A DNA stretch of 64,000 nucleotides from assembly GCA_947683625.1 (NCBI GenBank), contig CANTUR010000047.1:2790001-2854000 (forward strand). Reading direction: 5' to 3'. The notes under the pieces were generated by a model. It was not told the origin of the DNA. It worked only from the letters and a program-made list of their open reading frames with translations, and ran no database searches. The translations under genes were made by a program, and so were the position numbers. This document shows, piece after piece, positions 1 through 11,220 of this stretch. Each line of letters starts with the position of its first letter. The stretch's first letter is position 1. This stretch comes from Mallotus nudiflorus (lineage: Eukaryota > Streptophyta > Magnoliopsida > Malpighiales > Euphorbiaceae).

Positions 1-3000
1 ATTAGAAAGCAAGAAATCGTACCAGAACTAGGAGAGGGGAAGGGACGCCTTGTGAGTTGAGTAGTAGATGGGGGAGGAAAGGTGGAGAATGGAGAAGGGT
101 CAAGAGTTGTAGTAGTAGAAGTAGTAGCAGTGGTAGAAGTAGGGTAGTAAAAATAAGGTAAACGCGGAGCCTGTGGTGCAGAAAGTGCTCCCCTTACAGG
201 TTGCAAAGAATAGCCATGATAGTAGTAAGGTGAGCCCATTGGTGACGATGATGATGATCCGTACAGTTGATGATAGAATTGAGGCTGTTGAACTTGTGTG
301 TTATAGACAGCAGGAGCCTGCACCATGCAGTAATAATAATAGTAAATGTTAAATTTTATTTTTTTTTTTTTTTTTTTTTTACCCAACGATTGTCTTTTAC
401 AATGCTAACTTACTGTTTTTTTTTCTCCTGAAAGAAAGTAATGAATTAATTTACCTGGTGGTACCCATAGTCAGGAGTGTAAGGTGGATACCTGAAAATA
501 AAAGTGGAATCAATGGTGGCATTGAGTATTTATGAAAGAAAAATTGCTATAAATTTATATTCTTACAGTAGTTGCTGAAATTTTGCTTCTCCACTTAAGG
601 AAAAGGGTAAGACGACGAACTTACTGTGATGCTACCAATTGGACCTACTATTTGGTTTTTGTTGGTGGCAGCTATATAAAGCTAATCCCATCCGTGCATA
701 TAATAATAATAATAATAATAATATATAAATTTAAATATGACATATACACATAAATACTCCTATATATCATCATGTATAGAAACAAAGGAATTATATATAT
801 TGAAAAAATAACTGAAAATACACCAATTAAATATTTATCTAATTTAAAAGCTTAAATTGTTAAGTGAAAATATTCAATTGGTATATAAATTCACTTAATA
901 ATATAATTTATAAAATCGATGTAAAATTAATTATTTTTAACAATATATTTTTAGATACCAGATATGTTGTTTTTAATTGTTTGACATAAATTTGATGAAT
1001 TTTTATTAATACTACTATTAATAACTGTAAAAATTTGAATTTAAATTCAAATAATTCTCACAGATTAAAAGATTAACTATCATACTCTATAAATAATGGT
1101 GATGAGTGACCCACAATCTTTGGCCTATAAAGTGGTGTCGTATTAATCTATGTCATTGTCATTTTCCTTATTTAGCTCCTAGTAATAGATATTATGGGTG
1201 CTCGAGTCCTACATCTTTATTTTAAAAAAAAAAAAATCTGAACAATGTTTAGCAATATATTAACATTTCAAAAAAACCATAAACAAATAAACCTTTTATA
1301 TGTGGTAACGAGTCTACGATGTAAGTCAATCACACAAGCAAGACAAACTCAATTTTGTCCTATGTGGTAACGTGAGTAGAGGTATCATTAAGTATAAGAA
1401 TAGAAGAGGACTATGAACAAACACTCCAAGAACGAATAGATTAAGAAATGCTCATCTTTTATCTTCTTTTGTTTCAGAGGAAGATAGTATTAACTAAAAT
1501 AATACAACTTTGGTTTTGACTTACGACAAACTTCAACTCTCACATATATTATCTAAATAATCTATTAAATATTTTGAATATTGAGTTTAAGTGATGATTA
1601 ATATGTATTTCAATTAATTAATAAATATGCAAAATTATTTTTCTGAAATAAGCTAAAATTCTTGTCTTACCTTATATGCTAGTGTTAAGTGTTATTGGAC
1701 CAATTAAAAAGATGGGAATTGCAGTGGTACTTGACAATAAATATATATGTTGGTAATTAATGGCATGGCTGATAATCCTATATTTTATTTTCCATCACAG
1801 GACCACAATTAAATGGGCAGAAAACGATAGGAAAATCATAATTACAATTTCTGATATTCTTTAAGATTTTGATATTGCATTTGAATTTGGATTTTTCACA
1901 TTATTAGTTATATATGATTTTCGGGCAATGTGATTTTTGTTATTATATATACAATGTTATCACCTTTGTCATTCCAATTCAATGTGATCATGCTACCCTA
2001 TTTTCTGACTACCCTTTTGTATTTTCTACCTCCAAAGTTTTGGGTTAAGAACAAGAAACGCCTTAGCTAAGTCATATTTTAGTGTGCACGTAAGCCAAGC
2101 AATGCACCAACACCATGTGGGTCACATTGTTGTATAGTAGCTGTCCTGAAGTATATGTAAGCCTGTGGACTTCATCAGAGAGATATATATATATATATAT
2201 ATATCTCTACACACATTTTTTTTTTGTGTGTGTGTGGTGGCATGTTACTTAGTCAATCAATTATCAATTATGTGATTTGTTGTTTACAGGCTGATCCCAA
2301 CTGTCTCGAATGAAGAGAGGAAAATTTTTTCAAAAAAAAAAAATAAATAAAATGGAACATAGAAAAAAGCATTATGTCTATGCCACTTTTAAGGTATGGA
2401 CCATTTCTTAAATGTAATGTGGACAATCATTGCACAGAGCAACAACTAACCCGTAATGTGGATAAATCACCGGAGGAGGTGGTGGTGGTGGCGGCGGCGG
2501 AGGATGGGGATGAGGCAAGGGTGTTGCCACTCCACTGTACGATGGGCTTCCTTGATAAGGAGTGCCACCTTGTGGTCTTCCTGCATTATATATAATACAA
2601 ATGGCACCCACCATTAACATTGGTAGCTCTCAGCATAAATGCATTACAATAATATCCCCCAAAAACAAAGAAGAAGAACTAAACCTGCTCGAGGAGGTGA
2701 AGGTCTAGGCCGTCCGAGAGAGGCAATATTGCAATTAGCTCGTCTTCCATCAATAACAGGATTTGGATCAATACAAGCCCTTCTGGCTGATTCAGGATCA
2801 CGAAAAGTAACCTATTGATCATCATCAACAAAAGAAAATAATTAATGTTATAATCAAACCAACATTAATGAAATGTAATGTAATGTACGTGCACTTACAA
2901 ATCCATATCCTTTAGATTTTCCAGTATTCTTATCACAGATAATAACAGCTTCAAGAATCTCTCCGAATTGCTCAAAATATTTACGCATTTCTTCAGTAGG

Positions 3001-3072
3001 AGTTTCCCAAGCTAACCCTCCAACAAACACTTTAGTAAAAGTAGTGTCACCAAACGGAGATCGATAAGCCAT
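1..3072 (-). CDS. RRM RNA-binding protein, ARP1-like, 3' end off the window
   Basis: Five exons were joined by eye: 3072-2899, 2811-2685, 2580-2451, 491-455 and 317-1 (open at the window edge). All junctions are GT-AG and keep frame, giving about 261 residues so far. An N-terminal RRM (residues ~12-90) has RNP2 KVFVGGLAW and RNP1 KGYGFVTF, the latter split by intron 1 exactly as in plant ARP1-type genes. After the RRM come a PRPSPPR linker, a run of eleven prolines and a Tyr/Gln/Ser-rich low-complexity tail (YNTQVQQPQFYHQLYGSSSSS). The ATG at 3072 was chosen because it directly precedes the RRM; the frame upstream of it has no ATG. Family knowledge: single-RRM proteins with this tail bind single-stranded RNA in the nucleus or cytoplasm, and Arabidopsis ARP1 is ABA-regulated. 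The stop codon is not seen. Intron 3 (492-2450) is unusually long. Confidence 0.88.
492..2450 (-). other. Large intron 3 of the RRM gene
   Basis: This 1.96 kb AT-rich intron separates the proline-rich exon from a 37-nt exon. It holds short simple repeats (ATA near 700-723, an AT run near 2183-2205, long T and A runs) and no open frame resembling a known protein. I saw no clear transposon termini inside it. The phase is consistent: two bases of a glycine codon lie before it and one after. Confidence 0.7.
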
Positions 3073-3519
3073 GGGGGCATGCAAATCATCAAATCAAAAG
3101 ATCGAAATGGGTATTAAATATGTATATTGTTTATGCATGAACTAGTTGCTTTCGTGATATGTTGCTACTGAATATACATCATTATTAGCAGCATCTTCTC
3201 TTCTCCTGTATATTAATCTCTTATACCTTATTATGTGATTGTACTTCTGCCAATTTCTTCAGCTCTATACCAGCTGCAGCCTCTATTTCCTTATATATTG
3301 GAACACAAAAGAATCATTGCAGAAGAGGGTACATCAGAGACAAAGAAAATGATAGCTAGAGCTAGAGGTATAGCTAGATAAGTGTGGCGCTGCTGGCGCC
3401 TGGTGCCTGGTGCCTGGTGCTGCTCTTGTTATTATTTGTTCGATGAGTTTGTTGGCAGGAAATAGATTGGTTGGGTTGGGGTGTGGGTTTTGATTAAATT
3501 ATAAAAGGGTGAATTAGTA
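3073..3519 (-). promoter_or_regulatory. 5' leader and proximal promoter of the RRM gene
   Basis: This is the sequence immediately upstream of the RRM start codon. It contains a short GC-rich patch with three direct copies of a TGGTGCC heptamer (about 3400-3420). A TTATAA-containing A/T box near 3498-3507, read on the minus strand, is a possible TATA element. The transcription start cannot be placed. The foldback element beginning at 3520 limits the proximal promoter to about 450 bp. Confidence 0.4.
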
Positions 3520-4478
3520 TTTGCCCTAGGTAGTTTGCTATATTACACTATTTGATCCCTTATATTTAAAATTTATATTTTTTTCTTTATTTTATAAAAT
3601 TGTACTCTTTACTCCTTTCATCACAATTTCCGTTAAATGACATGACAATTACTGAATAAATACTATTTGTCCCTTGTATTTAAATATATTATATTATTTA
3701 GCCTCTCTATTTAGATATATTATATTATTTACTTTTAAAATTTACAAAATGTAATTTTATTATTAAAGTAATTGTTTAAAAAAATATATGTTAAATTACA
3801 TTGTCATTAATTGACCATAAAATTAAAATTCTATTAAAAATATTTTAATAACAAATTTTATTTTTAATCTCAAATAAAAATTAATTATTTTCAATCTTAA
3901 AATATTTTTACTTAAATATCAAATTAAAATTTAATTTTTATTTGAATTATTAGTTTAGATTATTAAGTAAATAAATAAAATTTATAAATAAAATTTGTAT
4001 ACCCAAAATTGAAACTAACAATTCAAATAAAAAATCAAAATTAAAAAGAGAGTTTATATGATTAAATTTTTTATTACACCATAAATATTTTAAGTTGAAT
4101 TATTTTAAAATAAATACTTATTAATTGGTATTTAATTATATAAAATCAAAATTAAAAATTTTATATTTTTATGTAAAATGATATAATTATCTTTTTATAT
4201 TTAAATTTTAAGAAAATTAATTTTAATAATAAAAAATACAAATTTTAAATTTTAGGAGTAAATAATATAATATATCTAGATAGAGGTGAAAAATAGTATA
4301 ATATATTCAAATACGAAGAGTAAATAGTATTTATATGATAATTGACATGTCAGCTAATAGAAATTGTAATGAAAAAATTGATAAAATGAGTAAAGAATAT
4401 AATTTTACAAAAAAGAAGGATGAAATAATATAAATTTTAAATATCAAGGACTAAATAGTAAAAAGATAAGGGGCAAAG
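3520..4478. repeat. Foldback element with ~280-bp terminal inverted repeats
   Basis: The left arm (3520 to about 3800) and the reverse complement of the right arm (about 4200 to 4478) align over most of their length. Both start TTTGCCC, then share TATTTAAAATTTATATT, a TGACATG(A/T)CAATTA block, AAATACTATTT and AGATATATTATATTATTTA. The centre is extremely AT-rich and has no open frame. Long arms, no coding capacity and a size near 0.95 kb fit a foldback or non-autonomous DNA transposon. I could not define a convincing target-site duplication, so the superfamily is left open. Confidence 0.75.
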
Positions 4479-4685
4479 TAAAATATGTATAGAAAAAGTG
4501 AGAGAGAGATCCGACAGCTGCAAACGCTAATTTGCTGTCTACAAAGGAAGATGATAGTGAAGGGGTTGGGTTTTGTAATATCGAATTGACAGCTGCGTGA
4601 CTAAGCACTTGAAATCTGTCCTCTCTGTCTCTACATTAATATAGTCTCCATGTCCAATCCCTTCTCTCTAATTCCTCCCTCTTCT

Positions 4686-4717
<32 letters not shown>

Positions 4718-6044
4718 TTCTGTTGCTAGTCTTGCACTACTTTTCAACATCTTCCCATTTTATTTTACACGAGTGTAAATGTAATCAGTAGTACTTTTTT
4801 CCAATAAATAAGGTTTTCACACCAACTTTTGTGAGTAAAAAGATAAAAAAAAATTTACATAAAGGTTTTTATTTTAATCTTATATTAAAAAAAAAGAAAA
4901 AAAGATAGATGCAGTGACATTTATCTTTTTAGCCTTCCTTTTCACGGATAGTAATATTTACCTTTTTAAACCGTCTCTTTTTACATATTTATATTATAAC
5001 AAAAATATTTAAAGAACTAAAAAATTACAAGATATTAAAATTAAAATTGTTATACAACAGGTTCATTTTAATATCTTTAGATTTTAAATTCTAACAAAAA
5101 TTATTTAAAAAAATATTAAAAATAAAAATATTAATATTAATTATCATTGTAGGTAATACTAAAATTACTTTTAAAAAATTTAGTCCTCTAATGGATCCGT
5201 AACATTGCAAGTCACGAAGTTTATCAGTGTCCTAAATAAATAAATGCTAAAATAGTATTCAATTTATATCGGTCGAAATTCTTATAACTATTGTATATCA
5301 AAACTAATTATGAAAACAAATATGCATGCCTGTTATTTATTGTCTTTTCTCAATATTATAAGGATAAAAATAAATTTAATTTTTCTAATAAAAACTACTA
5401 GCTATTAAGTATCGATAAATCATATATTATACTCAAATTAAATCATTTTCAGCAATTATTTTTAAACCCAATAAACATTTTTGTTAGTACTTCTGTTGTT
5501 TATTTGCGAACAGTGTGTGTCAATATATTTATATATATATATATGGTTGGATATTAGTTGTACAAACATTTGTATCCATTGTGGGGTTCGTCTACCAAGC
5601 TATGACACTATCAAATGGACTTTGCTTCCCTACCAGAAAATTATTTATAGCATTATCAACACTATTAACGTGGGTAGGTTTAAGGTTTAATTATTGTTTA
5701 TCTGATGAGCTTAATTGACAATTAATTCATTAATTGTTCTCATCCGCACAATGAACAAATCGCCAGAAAAATTACTTCTACTCTTACTCCACGGTACTGC
5801 AGTAGTTCAATTTATTAAGTAAAAATAAACGCATGATAGAAATTTTTTTTTTTTTTCATGGGCTAATGTGCACAATTTCTCTCACCAAATGTGCGTCTTG
5901 AGTACTCAAAATTAATATGAGTATTTAGTTAGAATTTAGCTTTTTCTTTTCCTTTATATCCATGATATGTCTGGTGGATATGTCATAACTAAATTGCAAA
6001 AAAAGATAATAATTATCTTAAATAGTAACCATAACTAACTTCTA
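4479..6044. other. AT-rich intergenic DNA with a CTTT microsatellite
   Basis: No gene is visible. The stretch holds a (CTTT)8 microsatellite at 4687-4718 and many A/T runs. The open frames near 5481-5718 are short, AT-driven and resemble nothing I recognise. Confidence 0.6.
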
Positions 6045-6455
6045 TATAAGGAAAATTTATAAATTTAGTATGCAAAATTTTGTAATTTTTCTATTTGAGT
6101 ATTTGAATTTTTTTTTATTTGAATGTCTAAACTTTGAAAAAATATATCAGTCAGATATATGTCTACTTTTAAACTGACTGTATACTTAGTCAGTTCAAAT
6201 GGAGTTTACTTTTTTCCAGCTCATATGCCATTTTTTAAAACTCATTCTCCACTTTAAAAAAAAATAAATAAATAACTGCAAAAAAATGAACCCATTTAAG
6301 CTAACTAAGCACACAATCATTTTAAAATAAGTTGAATATGTCTGATTGATATGTTTTTTCAAAGTTCAGACACTCAAATAAAAAAAAATTAATTCAGACA
6401 CTTAAATAGAAAAATCACAAAAATTCAAATACTAAATTTGTAATTTTTCCTATAA
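6045..6455. mobile_element. MITE, family 1, copy 1 (~411 bp)
   Basis: The two ends are inverted copies of each other: both read inward as GGAAAA-TTA(C/T)AAATTTAGTAT, followed by a TTTTTCTATTT(A/G)AGT block, TTTATTTGA(A/G)TGTCT(A/G)AACTTTGAAAAA and (C/T)ATATCA(A/G)TCAGA. The arms are about 140 bp each. A second diverged copy lies at about 22811-23180, which supports a mobile family rather than a chance hairpin. There is no coding capacity. Confidence 0.75.
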
Positions 6456-7140
6456 TACATTTAAAATAAAAAAAAAGGCCATAATTTTTGTGTTTAAATC
6501 ACAAATTAAGGATTCCAATTACTAAACCTTAATTAATCTAATTAGATTGGAAAAAAATTATAAATAAGGTAAAAATCTTTCAATTACTAATTTGACGTGT
6601 TTGTATATATTATAATTCAAATCTTATATATTATATGAGTGATAATTGTCAATTTTCAGTTGATTTTAACGGTTGTTGGTAGATGAACAGAGCAGATAAT
6701 ATGATATAAAATAAATGCTATTAATTAATAAAAGTATATATTCCCAGCTAATCTCTGAATCCTAATGCAAAAGCTGTTGAGCAGCCAACTCTCAAACGAA
6801 TAAAAAACAGTTTGGATCAAAAAGAAATCATTTTATTATATTTATATATACACTAATGATGAATCGAAGAAGATAAGAAAATCATGTGCAATCAACTGAT
6901 CATGGACGGCAAATAAGCTTAATTAGCAACCGCACAAAACAATGTTTATAATAATTCCCATCAAAACATTCCTGTTCCATGACTATAATATATAGTTTCA
7001 TGTGGGAAGCTAATTATCTACTTGTTGATTGTATTTTAATTCAATGTAAATTTTGTATGTGTAATATATGTGATCTAAATATCGGTAATTAAAATTTATT
7101 AAATACTAATTAATTCATTTTGATTAAAATGAGAAATTTC

Positions 7141-7171
<31 letters not shown>

Positions 7172-8937
7172 ACAAGAGCTATGTAAGGTTATTTTTGCAA
7201 TCAGAGAAGATATGAAATCATGTGCAATCAATTAGTGATAGTTCAGGTTCAAAACAAAATTACAACTGTAAGATTGATTACATTTATCATCCCCCATGTA
7301 CGTAGTCTGAAGTTGTAACAGTGTGTACGTACTGCTTGTTCGAGGAAAATGGAACACATTTATCTGCTAAACGAGCAATTCGTTGCTGGCAGCTGACAAC
7401 AATGAAATAATTAATTACAACTGTAGAATAATCATAATCAACAATTTTAATTGATAATATTTTGATATTAATAAAAAAAAATTGCGGACCCCATATCTTT
7501 TTAATTAATTTTGAACCTTGAAAATTATGCACAGATTAACATAATTAGAATCACCATTTTTTTAAGTGTTGTTGGCAAATATATTCGTGCATCATTTATA
7601 TGTAAATAAGACCCCACTCATGAATATTATAGTCGAGGAAAATTTTTATTGCATCTCAATTAAATTTGTGATTCATATTTATGCGCATTACAGATTTAAT
7701 TATTAGATATAATACGGTTGAATTGGTAAATATTTACTTTTATGAAGATTTATATATGCGTGAAAGGTGCATTATTTGAAATCAAAATTAAATTTATTTT
7801 CAAGAATTTATCATTTATATATTAGTTTTGATTAATTTTCAACACTATAATGAGAGAGAAAGTAAGGATTCGAACTCTACTCTCTTCAAATTAAATATTC
7901 ACACTTTTTATCACTTAAGCTATTAAGTATAATCGTGTAATTAATGGTCTTAATGGTACACCATTAACTAAAATTGTACACAAATGACTCTACCAAACAA
8001 AAAACAGAAGTCATAAGATAGAAAGTGTATATATATAATGAGTTTGTACTTATAATGAATTTGAAGGATTCTCCGAAGCACATCCTTAATTGGACATGCA
8101 TGTGTGTGTCATCTTCATGTTCGTAGAGATTTAATAATGAAAAGATGATATATATGATGAAGAAATTGTAGTAGCAGAAGAAGTAGTAGTTGCTTTCCAT
8201 GAAAATTGAAAAGAGCTTATGAGTGTTATTATTATTATGAATTTGCTTGTTGTTGCCAGCGTTAGGGACGAGGAGAGACAGCTATAAGGATGTCTAGTTT
8301 TTATTATAACTACTGTACAAGTCCGTGAACTGGCACTTGCAGGTCCTCTCCACGTGGGGTCGTTTCACTCTTTCACAACTATGAGCTGTATGTCCTTTTT
8401 TTTTTTCTCTTAGTTTTCAATACTCTTATTTTCCTCCTCTGCTTATTAATTGATTAACTAATTAACTGAGTCGAATGAATCCTTAAATATATCTAATTAA
8501 TGTAAAAATGTAACACCTTCTCTTTTACTTTTTGATACTCTAACAATTAGTAGAATTTACAGGATGAAAACTGTTGTTAATGTCTAGGTTGCACGGACAT
8601 AAATACATAGATTTAGAAAATATGAACACAATACAGAGAAAATAACTTTTAATTGAAATATTTCCTCATAAATTGAAATGTGTAGATAATATGGATATAA
8701 AAAAATAAAAATATAGGTACGAGAAAACGTCTATTAATTAAAGTATTTGCACAATATAGATTAATATTTTAAGTTCAAATAGTGATATATATAGTTATGG
8801 TAAATCAATTTAAAAAACTTTTACTATTTTCAAAATTTTGTTGAAATTAAATTTAATTATTTAGAATTTAGTAGATTTTAAAAATAATAATAACTTATAA
8901 TGTAAAGCAGCTTCAAAAGAGATTTTAAATTCCTAAT
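6456..8937. other. AT-rich intergenic DNA
   Basis: No gene is recognised. A pure T run occupies about 7141-7168. Near 7860 a decayed box-B-like TTCGAACTC may come from an old tRNA-derived SINE, but no A box or tail could be assigned. The region near 8040-8340 is slightly richer in GC, but its open frames are short and unrecognised. Confidence 0.5.
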
Positions 8938-9879
8938 GGCTAAACCCATGTTTAGCCCCCTAAATTTCTAGTCAAAATCTTATTAGCTACTTATACTTTT
9001 AAAATAACTTTATAAACACATTAACTTGCTAAATGTGACTTTATAAACACCTCTATACTGAAACTGACCACATGCGTTAAGACTAAAATTTTGACTTCAT
9101 TTATCTTTTGTTGATAAATTTCTTTTCAGTTCTTAGCTTTTATTAATAAAACTCTTTTAAATTCTTAAATTTATATTTAAAGTTCAAATATGATCAAATA
9201 AATTATTGTAATATAAAAAAGTTATTTAAACATATACTTTCTTTTTCAATTAATTTTATAATATACTAAAATAATAAAAATATTATTTACAACTTTTTTA
9301 CAAATAAATAAGTTATTTTAAAATAAAATTAAAATAACTTAAACAAAAATTAAAAAATTGATTAAATTATCAATTTACTAATTAATAATTATCAATTTGG
9401 TAACTAATTAACAAAATTTTTAATAATTAATAAATTTAAAAGACACCAATTAATTAAATTCATTTTTTTATTCTAACTCATTTATAATTGATAATTAAAG
9501 GAAAAAATAAAAATTATTTAAAAATCCAACTCCTTCATCTTCTACTTCACCTCACATCAAAAGTTATTTACTTAAAAATTAGTATAATTTTTTTTTTTTG
9601 ACAAAATCAAAATTATTTGCTTAAACCCACAGCTCCTTAACCTCACACCAAGGGTTATTTACTTTTCTTTACATATTATTAATATTAATATTAATATTTA
9701 TTTTATCAATTGTTAACTAATTAATAAAATTTTTAATAGTTAATAATTTAGACACCAACAATTAATAATTAATAAAATTAGCTACCAAACTAATTAACTC
9801 ATAAATTAAAATTATTTATTTTCCAAAAAAATTAAAATTATTTTTTAAAGAACAAAAAATAAAAAGCACAAGTCCTTTC

Positions 9880-10190
9880 CTTCTTTCCCATCACCTCATC
9901 TATGTTTTCTTCCCCATCACTGTCATCTTCTTGCCCATCTCCATCATTATCATTTGCGTTTTCTTCCCCATCACCATCACCCTCCGTCATCTTCACAAGA
10001 CTGCTCTACTTGTGACTTAAACCCATTTCTTAACCTTCTAAAAGAACCCATTCCTCAACAGAGATAGACAAAGGTGATGGTTGCAGTGATGACTCAAGTG
10101 GTGGCTACGATGTTGATCGCCTCTCTCTACAAAAGCAAGTACCGCCATGCTCGACCTTCCTCGGTGCTAATGACCACCGTGTCAAAATCA
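9880..10190. other. GC-richer block inside the Mutator-like element
   Basis: This stretch stands out from the AT-rich surroundings. It repeats CCCATCACC/CTTCCCCATCA-like phrases, then has higher-complexity sequence around CGCCTCTCTCTACAAAAGC and TCCTCGGTGCTAATGACC. No open frame longer than about 40 codons is obvious. Its position between TIRs suggests captured genomic sequence, as in Pack-MULEs. No parent gene was recognised. Confidence 0.35.
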
Positions 10191-10193
10191 TAC

Positions 10194-11035
10194 CTTGAAA
10201 TAATAAAAGAATGTTAAAAAAAATTAGAGGATCAATATGATAATTTATAAAAAAAATTAAATAATTAATTAATTTGTTGTTCAAAAAAATAAATAAATAA
10301 TTGATGTAAGTGTATATATATTAACAATATTAATCAAAATTATGTCTTGAAATAATAAAAAAAATGTTAAAAAAATTAGAGGATCAAAATGATAATTTAT
10401 AAAAAAATTTAAATAAATATTTAATTTGTTGTTAAAAATAAATAAATAATTTATGTAAGTGTATATAAATTAATAATATTAATAAAAATTATGCCTGAAA
10501 ATAATAAAAAAAATGTTAACAAATTAGAGGATCAAAATGATAATTTATAACTTTCTAGTATTTCAAAAAAAAATAATTAATTAATTAATTTGTTGTTAAA
10601 TAAATAAATAAATAATTTATGTAAGTGTATATAAATTAATAATATTAATCAAAATTATGCCTTAAAATAATAAAAATGTTAAAAAATTAGAGGATCAAAA
10701 TGATAATTTTTAATTTTCTAGTATTTCAAAAAAATTAAATAAATAAATAATTTTTTTAAAAAAATAAATAAATCATTTATGTAAATGTATAAAAATTAAT
10801 AATATTAATCAAAATTATGCCTTGAAATAATAAAAGAATGTTAAAAAATTAGAGGATTAGAATGTTAATTTTTAATTTTATAGTATTTCAAAAAAATTTA
10901 AATAGATAATTAATTTTTTGTTAAAAAATAATTTATGTAAATGTACATAAACTAATAATATTAATCAAAATTATGTCTTGAAATAACAAAAGAATGTTAA
11001 AAAAATTAGAGGATCAAAATGATAATTTATAAAAT
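10194..11035. repeat. Tandem array of ~155-bp units, five full plus a partial
   Basis: The unit start CTTGAAATAATAAAA(G) recurs near 10194, 10346, 10495, 10661, 10821 and 10977, giving spacings of about 150-166 bp. Each unit continues with TTAGAGGATCAAAATGATAATTTAT, an A-rich spacer, TTTATGTAAGTGTATA and AATATTAATCAAAATTATG. Two middle units have an extra ~20 bp around TAGTATTTCAAAA. The array sits entirely inside the Mutator-like element. Confidence 0.85.
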
Positions 11036-11220
11036 TTATGAGGATCAAAAGAAAATTTTTTATTTAAAGAAAGTGGAGCAAAAATTCGGAGGTATTTAAA
11101 AATATAAAATTTATAAGTTGAGGTGTTAGTAAGTTGAGGTATTTATAAGGTTATTTTAAAAGTTTAGGTGGTTAATGGAATTTTGACTAAAAATTTAGGG
11201 GTCTAAGTATGGATTTGGCT

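Larger units (their letters stand above)
8938..11220. mobile_element. Mutator-like non-autonomous element (2.28 kb)
   Basis: The termini form inverted repeats of about 95 bp: the left end GGCTAAACCCATG and the reverse complement of the right end AGCCAAATCCATA continue into shared TTAG(A/C)CCCCTAAATTT, TAGTCAAAAT and ACTTTTAAAATAAC blocks. The flanking 9-mers ATTCCTAAT (8929-8937) and GTTCCAAAT (11221-11229) match at 7 of 9 positions, as expected for an old 9-bp target-site duplication. No transposase is visible. The interior holds AT-rich sequence, a GC-richer block (9880-10190) that could be captured host DNA, and a tandem array (10194-11035). TIR length and duplication size fit the Mutator superfamily; this is inference. 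Confidence 0.68.

Noticed and set aside
2408..2620. Separate small proline-rich gene on the minus strand
   Set aside because: It is exon 3 of the RRM gene read through its flanking introns.
10194..11035. CRISPR-like repeat array
   Set aside because: Units are directly adjacent, AT-rich and variable in length, without unique spacers, in a plant transposon.
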